The notes under the pieces were generated by a model. That model was not told the DNA's origin. It did not search any database and saw only the letters and a program-made list of their open reading frames with translations. From Phormidium sp. OSCR (GTDB taxonomy: Bacteria; Cyanobacteriota; Cyanobacteriia; Cyanobacteriales; Geitlerinemataceae): DNA of 64,000 nt. Shown here in pieces: positions 43,403-53,447 of the stretch. Location of the stretch: the NCBI GenBank assembly GCA_001314905.1, contig LJZT01000002.1:1-64000 (forward strand), written 5' to 3'. A program made the position numbers and the translations under genes. Within the stretch, counting starts at the first letter, position 1. Each line of letters begins with the position of its first letter.

Positions 43403-44575
43403 TTAGCGTAATTGGGAGGAACGAACGAGTAGGAGAATCCCGGCTGTGAGGGCGATAATGGTAGGAAGCCAAGCGGCGAGCCAGGGGGGGATAATCTGAC
43501 TTAAACCAAGGGCATCGCCGAGGGACATTAAGAGGTAATAACTGAAGATGACGAGGACGCTAATCCCGAAGCCTCGGGAGGCGCTGGTGCGTTGGGGTTT
43601 GGTTCCTAGGGCGGAACCGACTAAGCCAAAGGCGATGCAAGCAAAGGGGATGGCAAAGCGTTGTTGGATACGAATTTTGAGGTGGCGAACTTTATCTTCC
43701 CGGCCACTGTTTTTGAGGAGTTCCAAACGAGCCATGGCTTGGGCTAAATTCATTTGGGGATAATCGCGATCTTGGGCTAAGTCTAACGGTGCGCGAGGGA
43801 GGGGATAGCGATGTTGATCAAACTTGGCAATATTGACATAGGAGCCATCGGGGGCGATCGCATAACTTTTGACTTCAAAGAAGTCCCAAACATTGCTGGT
43901 GGGATTCCAGGTGGCGGATTCGGCGAAGATGAGGCGATCGAAACTTGGTTCCGAGCGATCGAGAACAATCACCCCATACATTCGCTCTTCTTCTCGATTA
44001 AAGCTTTCGGCATAGAATAAGCGCACAAGAGTATCATCTTGAACCTCTTCACCTCGTGTTAAGCGACCAATTTCGGGATAGAGGGTATTGCGTTCAAAGA
44101 GAATCGTATCTTGAGAGCGCACAGCACGATTAAACAGTAATTCCGCTTGATAGAGACTTTCGGGAACCACCACCTGATCAAAGGTAAAGGTGATGAGTGT
44201 GATCAACAGGCCAAAGATGAGGGCCGGACGAACCGTGCGGGTTAGGCTGACGCCGCAACTGCGTAACGCCACCAGTTCACTATCGCTTGAGAGGCGCGAA
44301 TAGGCGATAAGGGTTCCCAAGAGCATGGCCATGGGAAACGATAGGGAGATATAGTAGGGCAGTTGCAGCAGAAACACCTGTAAGGCGGTTTCAAAGGAGA
44401 TATTGGCGTTGGTAATTTGTCGCACTAACTCGAAGACAATCCCGACCGCAATGCCAATGGATGAAAACGCTCCCACCCCAAACAGAAAGGGAGGAAGCGT
44501 CTCACTGATGATATAGCGATCCATGATCGACAGGCCCGGAATGAGACTGCCGAGGCGAAAGGGGAAAGACTTCAT
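43403..44575 (-). CDS. LptF/LptG-family permease
   Basis: The 390-residue YjgP/YjgQ-family permease has a membrane N-terminal block (LSIMDRYIISETLPPFLFGVGAFSSIGIAVG, LLQLPYYISLSFPMAMLLGTLIAYSRLSSDSELVALRSCGVS), a periplasmic domain (about 150-290) and three C-terminal helices. It is the membrane half of the LPS ABC exporter. Cyanobacteria usually carry one such permease, which may act as a homodimer, so I leave F versus G open. It is near lptC but on the opposite strand, 75 bases from the signal peptidase gene upstream. Confidence 0.9.
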   Translation of the reverse strand: MKSFPFRLGSLIPGLSIMDRYIISETLPPFLFGVGAFSSIGIAVGIVFELVRQITNANISFETALQVFLLQLPYYISLSFPMAMLLGTLIAYSRLSSDSELVALRSCGVSLTRTVRPALIFGLLITLITFTFDQVVVPESLYQAELLFNRAVRSQDTILFERNTLYPEIGRLTRGEEVQDDTLVRLFYAESFNREEERMYGVIVLDRSEPSFDRLIFAESATWNPTSNVWDFFEVKSYAIAPDGSYVNIAKFDQHRYPLPRAPLDLAQDRDYPQMNLAQAMARLELLKNSGREDKVRHLKIRIQQRFAIPFACIAFGLVGSALGTKPQRTSASRGFGISVLVIFSYYLLMSLGDALGLSQIIPPWLAAWLPTIIALTAGILLLVRSSQLR

Positions 44576-44649
44576 GAATGGTTGAACTGCGCCATTGTGG
44601 GTTCAGCCGCCTGGGGGACGAGATGAGTGGTGGCCCTCAGGCGGAGAGA

Positions 44650-45219
44650 CTATTGTGCGGCCTCGTCGAGATATTCAGGACGAGGGGTGATCGCCCCAAA
44701 GCGATCGAGGGGCCAGAAGCGAGCAACTGCTCGCCCGACGACTAAATCTTGGGGGACAAATCCCCAATAATGGCTGTCATAGCTGTTATTGCGGTTGTCA
44801 CCGAGAACAAGATAATGATCATCGGGGACATAGACAGGTCCGTAAACGTAGTCCGGTGGAGCGTAGAGGTAGTTCTCTGGGAGGGGTTCATCGTTGACCC
44901 AAACCACCTCATCGCGGACTTCGATTTTATCACCGGGTAAGCCAATGACCCGTTTAATGAAGGCATCTTTGAACTGCTCCCGCAGTTGTTCTGTGGGATT
45001 GAAGACGATAATGTCGCCACGGGTGATGTCGCGGAAATGGTGGCTGACTTTGTCGATGATGAGGCGATCGTTGATATCAAGGGTTGGCTGCATGGAGCCA
45101 GAGGGGATATAGCGAGCTTCGGCGACAAAGGTGCGAATCCCCAGAGCGAGAACAGCACTGATGCCGAAGGTTTTTAGGGCTTCAACCCAGGGGTTTTCTC
45201 CATGACGAGTTGAGGTCAT
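44650..45219 (-). CDS. lepB: Signal peptidase I
   Basis: LepB removes signal peptides from exported proteins at the membrane. The 189-residue protein has one N-terminal membrane segment (ALKTFGISAVLALGIRTFV), the catalytic serine in YIPSGSMQPTL (Ser 42) and the general-base lysine in FIKRVIGLPGD (Lys 89). It also has the conserved GDNRNNSYDSHYWGFVP. Its length is normal for cyanobacterial LepB. It heads the minus-strand pair with the LptF/G permease. Confidence 0.95.
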   Translation of the reverse strand: MTSTRHGENPWVEALKTFGISAVLALGIRTFVAEARYIPSGSMQPTLDINDRLIIDKVSHHFRDITRGDIIVFNPTEQLREQFKDAFIKRVIGLPGDKIEVRDEVVWVNDEPLPENYLYAPPDYVYGPVYVPDDHYLVLGDNRNNSYDSHYWGFVPQDLVVGRAVARFWPLDRFGAITPRPEYLDEAAQ

Positions 45220-45348
45220 AGTATTTCAGTGAGGCACAGGGTTTAGGAAGGGGGACACTCCGTTGGTCGTTGCTGGCGAGATCACTAGACGAGTGCCTAT
45301 GCTCCAGTATAGTCTGAAGTGAAAGCTGTCCTATTGACCCTAGGTTCC

Positions 45349-46671
45349 ATGTCTCAAACTGTCCCTCTGCTCATCCGTAATGCCCAAGTCCTCATGTCTG
45401 ACGATCGCCTGTCGGTTGCTGATGTGTTAGTCGAGGGGGGGCGCATTGTTGCCGTGGAGCGGGAGTTGGCGGCTCCTGATGGCGAGTTTCGGGAGATCAA
45501 CGCGGAAGGATTGACTCTGTTACCGGGGGTGATTGATCCCCAGGTGCATTTCCGGGAGCCGGGGTTGGAATATAAGGAAGATTTGTTTACAGCCAGTTGT
45601 GCCTGTGCTAAGGGGGGGGTTACGTCGTTTTTGGAGATGCCCAACACCAAGCCTTTGACGACGACTCAGGCGGCGTTGGATCAGAAGTTGGCTCTGGCGG
45701 CTGAGAAATGTTTGGTGAATTACGGCTTCTTTATTGGGGCGACGGAGGAGAATTTGCCCGATTTGCGGGAGGCGAATCCGACTTGTGGCATTAAAATTTT
45801 TATGGGATCGATGAAGGGGCCGCTACTGGTGGATGATGAGGCGGCGTTGGATGCGATCTTTAAGGAGGGCGATCGCCTGATTGCGGTTCATGCTGAGGAT
45901 CGCACCCGCATTGAACAGCGACGAGAGCAGTTTGCCGGGATCACGGATGTGGCGGTTCATTCGCAGATTCAGGATAATGAGGCGGCACTCATTGCCACGA
46001 AACGAGCGTTACGCTTCTCGAAAACCTATCGTCGCCGCTTGCATATTCTGCATATGTCCACCGGTGAGGAAGCGTTGTTACTGCGGGAAGACAAACCTGA
46101 GTGGGTGACGGCGGAGGTAACGCCACAGCATTTGTTGTTGAATACCAGTGCTTATGCTGAGATTGGCTCTAAGGCCCAGATGAACCCGCCTCTGAAGTCG
46201 GCGCGGGATAATGAGATTCTTTGGCAGGCGTTACAGGATGGGGTGATTGACTTCATCGCCACCGACCATGCGCCCCATACCCTGGAGGAGAAGGCCCGCA
46301 CCTATCCTAATACTCCTTCGGGAATGCCTGGGGTGGAAACGTCGCTGCCGCTGATGTTGACGCAGGCGATGGCTGGGCGGTGTACGGTGGCTCAGGTGGC
46401 TCGTTGGATGTCGACGAATCCGGCTAAGGGCTATGGAATTGCCAATAAGGGGCAGGTTGCGCCGGGTTATGATGCGGATTTGGTGTTGGTGGATTTGCAG
46501 ACGTATCGCACGGTTGAGGCTAAGAATTTGTCCAGTAAATGTGGCTGGAGTCCCTTTGAGGGCTGGTCGTTGACTGGGTTTCCCCGCTTTACGATTGTCG
46601 GGGGACAGGTGGTTCTCGATGAGGGTCGGCTTGATACCTCGATTCGTGGGCAAGCTCTGAGTTTTAGTTAA
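45349..46671 (+). CDS. pyrC: Dihydroorotase
   Basis: The enzyme cyclises carbamoyl-aspartate to dihydroorotate in pyrimidine synthesis. The 440-residue protein has the metal-binding start LLPGVIDPQVHFREPGLEYKEDL, VTSFLEMPNTKP, AVHAEDRTRI, LHILHMSTGEEALLL, FIATDHAPHTLEEKA and TNPAKGYGI. It is of the longer class of dihydroorotases (about 430 residues). I prefer the ATG at 45349, as the in-frame GTG at 45319 adds ten residues with no homology. A zinc-ligand variation (DPQVHFREP in place of DxHxH) is worth noting but occurs in other cyanobacterial copies. Confidence 0.92.
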   Translation: MSQTVPLLIRNAQVLMSDDRLSVADVLVEGGRIVAVERELAAPDGEFREINAEGLTLLPGVIDPQVHFREPGLEYKEDLFTASCACAKGGVTSFLEMPNTKPLTTTQAALDQKLALAAEKCLVNYGFFIGATEENLPDLREANPTCGIKIFMGSMKGPLLVDDEAALDAIFKEGDRLIAVHAEDRTRIEQRREQFAGITDVAVHSQIQDNEAALIATKRALRFSKTYRRRLHILHMSTGEEALLLREDKPEWVTAEVTPQHLLLNTSAYAEIGSKAQMNPPLKSARDNEILWQALQDGVIDFIATDHAPHTLEEKARTYPNTPSGMPGVETSLPLMLTQAMAGRCTVAQVARWMSTNPAKGYGIANKGQVAPGYDADLVLVDLQTYRTVEAKNLSSKCGWSPFEGWSLTGFPRFTIVGGQVVLDEGRLDTSIRGQALSFS

Positions 46672-46680
46672 GTTTTGTGA

Positions 46681-46737
46681 GAATCTCCCGACTTGCGCAA
46701 TAAAACTTTAGGTTTGTTTACAATTGTCGGGAGGTTC
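46681..46737 (+). terminator. Long hairpin 3' of pyrC
   Basis: GAATCTCCCGAC pairs with GTCGGGAGGTTC over 12 positions (one G-U wobble) around a 33-base loop, beginning 9 bases after the pyrC stop. There is no T-tract, so it may stabilise the 3' end rather than terminate. Confidence 0.5.
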
Positions 46738-47149
46738 TTCACGATAGCTTTAAGGATAGGATTGGCGTTTTGTGCTAATAAATTGGCGTAATCGCAGCAG
46801 TTTTGTGGGTATTTTTACTTAAATTAGCTCGATATTGACAATATCTTGAACTGAACTTCAAAATAAGCGACTTTTTAGGGACGGTGAACCTAAAGTTAAT
46901 CGCAGCGGGTCAGATAAATTTTTATAAACCCCTTGACAATCTCTTTACAGATAAGCGGGGGATCAGAGTCCACCATTGCTCTCAGGGCTTGATATACTGA
47001 AAACAGTATAAGAATCCAGCCATCAAGCCAACCCACTCTTGTAAGCATTTGGGTGAAGTCGACTTGATATTTTTGATAAAAATTCTGAAAAACCTATAGA
47101 AGGATGCTGGTTCTTGACTGTAGAAACCAGACAATGGACTGTTTAGGGT
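46738..47149. other. Upstream region of the chemotaxis operon with an inverted repeat
   Basis: This AT-rich region has no supported ORF. It includes TTGACA words at 46835 and 46933, without well-spaced -10 boxes, and the perfect inverted repeat TATACTGAAAACAGTATA at 46993-47010, about 140 bases before the first gene. The repeat overlaps a TATACT, so it could cover a promoter. Confidence 0.45.
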
Positions 47150-48325
47150 ATGACAGCAACGGTGGTACAACATAGCACAGCGACACGTTTAATCCAGCAG
47201 CTGGCTCTCCAAAACCAAGAGCAGTTGACTGGACAACTCAATGTCAGCGCGGCCAGTGGGGAGCGCTGGAGTTTATATTTTTGCGTGGGTCGTTTAATTT
47301 GGGCAACGAACCACTCTCACCCCGTTCGTTCCCTGCGGCGACAATTGAGCGCCTATTGTCCTGAGTTTAGTTTTGAGACGTTGGCGGTTCGGGAGTCGGA
47401 TCGGTTTGTCTGTTGGAATTATCAGGTGGTTTGGGTGTTACTCAAGCGCAATGTCTTGGATAAAGACACGGCGATCGCCATCATCGAACAAACGATTACC
47501 GATGTGTTGTTTGATCTGTTTCAGCAGGAGCGTCGCGAACCTCTGAGTTTCGAGACGGTTCACCACGAAGCCCTTTCGATTCTACGGATGCAGATTGTGG
47601 CGGTCAACCTCAAAAATGCGGTGAAACGGGCGAAAGTAGCCTTTGATGAGTGGAAAGGTGCTGGACTGGCTCAGGTGTCTCCTAATTTAATCCCTGTGAT
47701 CCGCAATGTAGAAGGGTTGCGCGAGAACGTTCCGGCGAAAGCCTTTGACCAGTTACGTAAGAAAGTCAATGGCCAGCGAACCTTGCGAGAGTTGTCGATC
47801 TTGACCAAGATCGAGATGACGCGTTTGACGAAGTCTCTGGTTCCCTATATCCGCAAACGCTGGATTGATTTGATCCCGGCTAGGGAAATTGACAAACCTA
47901 GTGGCGATCGCCCTCGGCCCAAGCGATCGCCGACAGCAGACGATTCCCGCAAACCCCTGATTGCTTGCGTTGATGATAGTCCCAAATTATGCGAACAGCT
48001 CGGAGAAATCATCAAGAAGGCCGGCTATGACTTTATTAGTATCACCGATTCTGTCCAAGCTCTGCCCATTTTGCTCGAAAAACGCCCCCAATTGATTTTT
48101 CTCGATTTGGTGATGCCGGTGGCTAATGGCTATGAAGTCTGTACCCAGTTGCGGCGGATGTCTCAATTTACGGAAACCCCGATCATTATTCTCACCGGAA
48201 ATGACGGCGTGGTTGACCGGGTGCGGGCCAAAATGGTTAAGGCCTCAGATTTTTTGGGCAAACCCATTGATGCTGAGAAACTCTTGGCAACGGTGCGTAA
48301 GTTTTTGGAGGTCAAGGTTTCGTGA
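47150..48325 (+). CDS. PatA-type response regulator (PixG/PilG-like)
   Basis: The 391-residue protein has an N-terminal PATAN/DUF4388-type domain (LIQQLALQNQEQLTGQLNVSAASGERWSLYFCVGRLIWATNH), a middle helical part and a C-terminal receiver (about 265-388) with CVDDSPKL, LIFLDLVMPVANGYEV and FLGKPI. This is the PatA-like regulator that heads chemotaxis-type operons for phototaxis and pilus control in cyanobacteria. The gene order here (PatA-like, CheY, CheW, MCP, CheA) matches the pix and pil loci of Synechocystis. Which of the two it equals cannot be decided from the window. Confidence 0.9.
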   Translation: MTATVVQHSTATRLIQQLALQNQEQLTGQLNVSAASGERWSLYFCVGRLIWATNHSHPVRSLRRQLSAYCPEFSFETLAVRESDRFVCWNYQVVWVLLKRNVLDKDTAIAIIEQTITDVLFDLFQQERREPLSFETVHHEALSILRMQIVAVNLKNAVKRAKVAFDEWKGAGLAQVSPNLIPVIRNVEGLRENVPAKAFDQLRKKVNGQRTLRELSILTKIEMTRLTKSLVPYIRKRWIDLIPAREIDKPSGDRPRPKRSPTADDSRKPLIACVDDSPKLCEQLGEIIKKAGYDFISITDSVQALPILLEKRPQLIFLDLVMPVANGYEVCTQLRRMSQFTETPIIILTGNDGVVDRVRAKMVKASDFLGKPIDAEKLLATVRKFLEVKVS

Positions 48326-48511
48326 GATGGGGGCAACTCGGTTCGGTTCAGATTTGCTAGAGCTGGCTGTAAGTTAGGTTCACAGGAGCCGTTTTTTGCT
48401 ACGGTAGGACATGGACGGAGTGGGATGTCTAGGCGATCGCGTCTGTCGTCCAATCTGCCCGTTATTGTAATCGTTGATAAGCCCAAGTCTTAGGAGTCAG
48501 AAACAGGTTTC

Positions 48512-48877
48512 ATGAGCAACACGATTCTCGTAGTCGAAGATGGTATGACAGATCGCGAAACGATTAATCGCTATCTCAAACAAGACGGTTCAGTGGTGAT
48601 CAACGCCGAAAATGGTGAAGAAGCCTTAAATAAACTGGGACAACGCCGTCCAGATTTAATTGTCTTGGATGTGATTCTTCCGGGACAGAGCGGCTTTGAA
48701 CTCTGTCGTGAGTTTAAAACCAATCCAGAAACCAAAGGGATTCCCATCATTATCTGTTCGAGTAAGGATACTGATGTGGATAAAACCTGGGGCAATATGC
48801 TGGGGGCGGATGCCTATCTCACCAAACCTCTCGATGAAGATCTCTTACTGAAAACCGTTCACAAATTGCTCGGCTAA
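48512..48877 (+). CDS. CheY-like response regulator (PixH/PilH-like)
   Basis: A stand-alone, 121-residue receiver. It has the acidic pair VVEDGMTD, the phospho-acceptor in LIVLDVILPGQSGFEL, the conserved ICSSKDTD switch and AYLTKPLDED with the lysine. The insertion VDKTWGNMLGADAYL is typical of the cyanobacterial PilH group. It is the second gene of the chemotaxis operon and should be phosphorylated by the CheA-type kinase at 53448-57314. Confidence 0.92.
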   Translation: MSNTILVVEDGMTDRETINRYLKQDGSVVINAENGEEALNKLGQRRPDLIVLDVILPGQSGFELCREFKTNPETKGIPIIICSSKDTDVDKTWGNMLGADAYLTKPLDEDLLLKTVHKLLG

Positions 48878-48911
48878 ATTGGCAACGGTGCGTTCAGGCC
48901 GCTGACTGCCG

Positions 48912-48959
48912 CTGGGTCAACGTGCGAACGGGTTGCCAGCCCGAATGCACCTGACCCAG
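48912..48959 (+). ncRNA. Structured intercistronic element between cheY- and cheW-type genes
   Basis: CTGGGTCA (48912-48919) pairs with TGACCCAG (48952-48959). Inside it, GTGC pairs with GCAC, then after symmetric 3-base internal loops CGGG pairs with CCCG around a small loop. The result is a 48-base, three-helix rod starting 35 bases after the CheY stop. No family is recognised. It may be a processing or attenuation element; it is called only on its structure. Confidence 0.45.
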
Positions 48960-49038
48960 GGCAACCATAAAGGTACGCGTGGTGTCTGGGCGTGCCACTT
49001 GCGGTACGCTCCTACGTCTTTTCTTTGGCCTTTTCCCT

Positions 49039-49632
49039 ATGGATCAATCTCTTAACTATCCAAATCTCTCCCTGAATATCGAGTCTCCGAGTCGTTTGGA
49101 GGCGGCCGATCCCCAAACTCGTAAATTTTTGCAGTTTTATATCGGGGAACAAGATTTGGCGCTGATTCCCGTGGAAACGGTGGCTGAAATTGCCACAGTG
49201 CGCCTGTCGGAAGTCTTGCCTGTCCCGGAAATGCGATCGTGTATTTTGGGGGTTTACAATTGGCGTGGTGAGATGCTGTGGGTGGTTGATTTCGGTGAAC
49301 TGCTCGGCTATCCTCCCCTGTATGGCTTGCGTAGTAGTAGCTCCCGCAGCGGTGGCGATACGATGACGAGTGGGGCGATCGCCCAAACGGTGGCCATCGT
49401 CGTTGAATGGAACGAACAGGTGATTGGCTTTATGGTTCCCCAAGTCCTAGATTTGGCTCACTACAACCTAGGCCATCTGCAAAGGGCGGATGCTCAACTG
49501 TTTCCCCCAGCCATTGTGCCTTATTTACAAGGCTATTTTATTGATGATCGCGGGGAACTCGCCATTGTCATCGACATTGCCGAAGTCTTCGGGCATCTAC
49601 AACATCCGATCACTTCATCGCCCCATTCTTAG
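49039..49632 (+). CDS. CheW-like scaffold protein (PixI/PilI-like)
   Basis: The 197-residue protein is a single CheW domain: FLQFYIGEQDLALIPVETVAEI, VLPVPEMRSCILGVYNWRGEMLWVVDFGELLGYPPL and a C-terminal GYFIDDRGELAIVIDIAEVFG. It would couple the MCP encoded next to the CheA-type kinase. The ATG at 49039 is preferred over an in-frame GTG at 48979, which adds 20 residues of no homology. A Ser/Gly-rich loop (SSSSRSGGDT) interrupts the fold, as in other cyanobacterial homologues. Confidence 0.9.
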   Translation: MDQSLNYPNLSLNIESPSRLEAADPQTRKFLQFYIGEQDLALIPVETVAEIATVRLSEVLPVPEMRSCILGVYNWRGEMLWVVDFGELLGYPPLYGLRSSSSRSGGDTMTSGAIAQTVAIVVEWNEQVIGFMVPQVLDLAHYNLGHLQRADAQLFPPAIVPYLQGYFIDDRGELAIVIDIAEVFGHLQHPITSSPHS

Positions 49633-49711
49633 TCCGTGACAGCCGCTCATCTCTTGTCTTTCGCAGTTTTCCCCCGTTTGCTTGTTGTCTCTTGCCTTCC
49701 CGAATTAAGCC

Positions 49712-52700
49712 ATGTCTCCTCGCGAATCCACATCCCCAGCCACCACGAACCTCTCCGCCCCCATCGCCCAAAGCCTCGAACAGCAACTGAAAGCGATTCG
49801 TCAACAGGCGGCTCAAATCACGGAACCCTTACAAAAGGCGACCAGTCTCGAAATGGCCTGTCAGGAGTTGGTGGTACAACTGCGACAGGTTTTTAACTGC
49901 GATCGCGCCCTGATTTACCGCCTCTGCGATCGCAGCATTGACAGCTTCATCGACCAATTCCCAACCCCAGGGGTGGGGTTAGGGGGGGGTGGCGGAAATG
50001 GCAACGGCATCTCGCAGGGGGGACTTCCCCTCACCAGTCACACGGGGGCCAACCTCACCGGAACCGTCGTCGCCGAAGCCGTTGGCCGGGGCTGGACTCC
50101 CGCGTTGGGCGATCGCCTCCACATCGCCGCCTTTGGCTTTGAAACCCTCGATGACTACCAAAGTCTCGGCTTTATCTCCATCGCCGACCAATCTCGGACC
50201 AACCTCACCCCCCATCAACAACAAATCCTCAACCGCTACCAGGTACAAGCGGCCCTGACCATTCCTCTGAAGCTGGGCCAAAAACTCTGGGGGGTGTTGT
50301 CGGTTCAACATTGTCAGAACCCCTATTCTTGGTCAGAGCGAGAAATTGCCATTTTGCGCCAAGTGGCCGGGGACTTAATTAGCTTCAGCCAAAGTCTCAA
50401 CGGTCATCATCGGTCTATGTTAGAGCCGAATCCTCAGCAGGTTGAGGATGTCCTGGAACGGCTGCGACACTCCTTTGACCGAGTTCAAGACCGCGATCGC
50501 AGTGTGGCCCGGGTGATTGAGCGGATTCGCCAATCCCTGAATATCGATATTATCTTCCGCACCACCACCAAAGAAGTGCGCCTTCTCCTGAAATGCGATC
50601 GCGTGGCGGTTTATCAATTTAACCCTGACTTTAGTGGTCAGTTTGTGGCCGAGTCCGTCACCTCCGGCTGGGTGAAACTCGTCGGCGAAGATGTCGAACG
50701 AGTCTGGAAAGACACCTACCTCGAAGAAAACCAGGGAGGACGCTACGCCGACCATGAAACCTATGCAGTGAGTGATATCTACACCATTGGCCATGACCCC
50801 TGTCACGTGGAACTCCTCGAACAGTTTGAGGCCCGGGCCTATGCCCTGGTTCCCATTTTCCAAGGGGAACATCTTTGGGGCATTCTCGCCGCCTATCAGA
50901 ACGACGGCCCCCGCGAATGGCAAAACAGCGAAGTTGACCTGTTGCAGCGTATCGCCGACCAATTGGGGGTAGCCCTGCAACAAGCCGAAACCGTGGCCCA
51001 ATTGCGTCGTCAGTCCGAACGCATTAGTCAAGCCGCTGATCGCGATCGCACCGTAGCCCAGGTCATTGACCGCATCCGTCAATCCCTCGATATCACCAGT
51101 ATCTTTAACGTCACCACCAAAGAAGTGCGCTTGCTGTTGCACTGCGATCGCGTGGCCGTCTATCAATTCAATCCTGACTTTAGTGGTCAGTTTGTCGCCG
51201 AATCCGTCACCCCCGGCTGGGGGAAACTCGTCGGCCCCGAAGTCGAGCGCGTCTGGAAAGATACCTATTTAGAAGAAAACCAAGGGGGACGCTACGCCTA
51301 CCGGGAAACCTACGCCGTCACCGATATCTACGAAGCCGGCCATGACCCCTGCCACGTCGAACTCCTCGAACAGTTCGAGGCCCGCGCCTATACCCTGGTT
51401 CCCATCTTCCAAGGAGAGACCCTCTGGGGGATTCTGGCCGCCTATCAGAACGATGGCCCCCGCGAATGGCAAGAGGACGAAGTGCAACTGCTGGTGCGCA
51501 TCGCCGACCAATTGGGGGTAGCCCTACAACAAGCCGAAACCGTCCAGGAACTGCGCCGTCAGTCGGAACGGATTGCTCGGGCCGCCGACCGCGATCGCGC
51601 CGTGGCCCAGGTCATCGAACGCATCCGGGAATCCCTAGACCTCGACACCATCTTCGACACCACCACCACAGAAGTGCGACAACTGCTAAAAACCGATCGC
51701 GTCTGTGTCTATCAATTCGCCGACGACTGGAGTGGGTCCTTTATCGCCGAGTCCGTCGGTGCCACCTGGGCGCCCTTGGTGCAGCGACAGCAACAGGTTC
51801 CCGTTCTCCAGGGCAACGTCAGCCAATGCGACAATATGACGAGCCTAATTGAGCGGCAACAGTCGGGGCAACTGGCCCCCCAAGGGAGCGGCCCCGCTAG
51901 TCGCGATACCTATCTACAAGAAACCGAAGGGGGACGCTTCCAAAGTCAACAGTCTTTTGCGGTCGAAGATATCTATCAAGCCGGGTTCACCAGCTGTTAT
52001 CTCGAAGTCCTCGAACAATACCAATGTCGCGCCTATGCGATCGTTCCCATCTTCAAAGGCTCACAACTCTGGGGACTGTTGGCCGCCTATCAGAACGACG
52101 GCCCCCGCAACTGGGAAAACGAAGAAGTGACCCTGCTGCGACAAATTGGTACCCAACTCGGCGTCGCCATCCAACAGAGTGAATATCTGCAACAACTCCA
52201 AGAACAGTCCGTTCAACTCGAAGCCGCCGCCCAACGGGACAAGGCTGCCAAAGAACAACTGCAAAAACGAGCCTTAGAACTGTTGATGGCCGTGCGTCCG
52301 GCCCTAGATGGGGATTTAACGGTGCGCATTCCCGTCACCGAAGACGAAATGGGAACCCTGGCCGACTCTTTTAACAACACCCTACAAAGCCTGCGTAAGA
52401 TCGTTATGCAGGTGCAAACTGCCGCCGGGAAAGTGGTTCAAACCTCCGAAAGTAGTGATGCGTCGCTGATGGAGTTGTCGGACCAGGCGCAAAAGCAGTT
52501 TGAGGAAATCAGCACCACCCTCGATCGCATTCAGGATGTGGTGGGTTTCACCCAAACCACCGCTGATAATGCCCAACAGGTCGAAGTTGCCCTACAAGGG
52601 GCCAATCGTACCCTAGAGGCGGGCGATGATGCCATGAACCGCACCGTGGAAGGGATTGCCGATATTCGCCAAACCGTGGCCGCCGCCGCTAAAGGGATTG

Positions 52701-53245
52701 GCCGACTGACGCAATCCTCGCAAAACATCGCCAAAGTGGTGAACCTGATTAACAACTTTGCCACGCAAACCAACTTGTTGGCCTTGAACGCGGCTATTGA
52801 AGCTACTCGGGCTGGGGAATATGGACGCGGCTTTGCGGTGGTTGCTGATGAGGTGCGTTCTCTGGCCCGTCAGTCGGCTGATGCGACGACGGAAATCGAG
52901 AATCTGGTGCAGGAAATTCAGGCGGAAACCAAGGATGTCACCCTGGCGATGGAAATGGCCTCGGAACAGGTGACGAAAGGAACCAACTTGGTGGGGGAAA
53001 CGCGCCAAACTCTGAATGAGATTGTGGCCGCTACGGGGCAGATTGGTGAGTTGGTGCAGGGAATTACTGACGCGACTCGGGTGCAAACGGAACAGGCGCA
53101 AGCGGTGACGGAGATGATGCGCGGTATTGCCGAGATTGCTAACCAAACCTCGGAAAACTCGATCGCAATTTCTTCGCGCTTTAAGGATGCTCTGACGACG
53201 GCGCAAGAGTTACAAGCCAGTGCGGGACAGTTTAAGGTGAGTTAG
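49712..53245 (+). CDS. Four-GAF methyl-accepting chemotaxis protein (PixJ-like)
   Basis: The 1177-residue protein has four GAF domains (about 50-220, 265-440, 450-625 and 630-840), a HAMP domain (about 853-900) and an MCP signalling domain (about 930-1177; hairpin [33 protein letters not shown]). No membrane helix is apparent. GAF2 and GAF3 are near-identical and each contain [15 protein letters not shown] (Cys 364, Cys 547), the Cys-His pattern of bilin-binding cyanobacteriochromes. GAF4 has [11 protein letters not shown] (Cys 762) without the histidine. It may therefore be a photoreceptor, but bilin binding is not certain because the RAY rather than RAN context also occurs in non-bilin GAFs. 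Confidence 0.9.
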   Translation: MSPRESTSPATTNLSAPIAQSLEQQLKAIRQQAAQITEPLQKATSLEMACQELVVQLRQVFNCDRALIYRLCDRSIDSFIDQFPTPGVGLGGGGGNGNGISQGGLPLTSHTGANLTGTVVAEAVGRGWTPALGDRLHIAAFGFETLDDYQSLGFISIADQSRTNLTPHQQQILNRYQVQAALTIPLKLGQKLWGVLSVQHCQNPYSWSEREIAILRQVAGDLISFSQSLNGHHRSMLEPNPQQVEDVLERLRHSFDRVQDRDRSVARVIERIRQSLNIDIIFRTTTKEVRLLLKCDRVAVYQFNPDFSGQFVAESVTSGWVKLVGEDVERVWKDTYLEENQGGRYADHETYAVSDIYTIGHDPCHVELLEQFEARAYALVPIFQGEHLWGILAAYQNDGPREWQNSEVDLLQRIADQLGVALQQAETVAQLRRQSERISQAADRDRTVAQVIDRIRQSLDITSIFNVTTKEVRLLLHCDRVAVYQFNPDFSGQFVAESVTPGWGKLVGPEVERVWKDTYLEENQGGRYAYRETYAVTDIYEAGHDPCHVELLEQFEARAYTLVPIFQGETLWGILAAYQNDGPREWQEDEVQLLVRIADQLGVALQQAETVQELRRQSERIARAADRDRAVAQVIERIRESLDLDTIFDTTTTEVRQLLKTDRVCVYQFADDWSGSFIAESVGATWAPLVQRQQQVPVLQGNVSQCDNMTSLIERQQSGQLAPQGSGPASRDTYLQETEGGRFQSQQSFAVEDIYQAGFTSCYLEVLEQYQCRAYAIVPIFKGSQLWGLLAAYQNDGPRNWENEEVTLLRQIGTQLGVAIQQSEYLQQLQEQSVQLEAAAQRDKAAKEQLQKRALELLMAVRPALDGDLTVRIPVTEDEMGTLADSFNNTLQSLRKIVMQVQTAAGKVVQTSESSDASLMELSDQAQKQFEEISTTLDRIQDVVGFTQTTADNAQQVEVALQGANRTLEAGDDAMNRTVEGIADIRQTVAAAAKGIGRLTQSSQNIAKVVNLINNFATQTNLLALNAAIEATRAGEYGRGFAVVADEVRSLARQSADATTEIENLVQEIQAETKDVTLAMEMASEQVTKGTNLVGETRQTLNEIVAATGQIGELVQGITDATRVQTEQAQAVTEMMRGIAEIANQTSENSIAISSRFKDALTTAQELQASAGQFKVS

Positions 53246-53447
53246 GGGGGAAGGGAATAGGCAAGAGGCAAGAGGCATGACCCACCCCTAACCCCTCCCA
53301 AGAGGGGATGGCAAGAGGCAAGAGGCAAGAGGCAAGAGGCAAGAGGGGTGTGGCCTGGGGCTGCGCCCTGGGTTGGGGGGGAGGATACGTTGTCTAGGCT
53401 AAACTCTCAAGATTAACGATTAACGATTAACGATTAACAATTCACTT
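53246..53447. repeat. Heptamer arrays and dispersed element between MCP and CheA genes
   Basis: GGCAAGA/GGCAAGAG heptamers (53262-53275, 53308-53348) surround ACCCACCCCTAACCCCTCC with CAAGAGGGG (about 53281-53308). Four GATTAAC heptamers follow at 53410-53438, just before the CheA start. No gene is seen. The array at the start site may affect translation of CheA. Confidence 0.75.
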
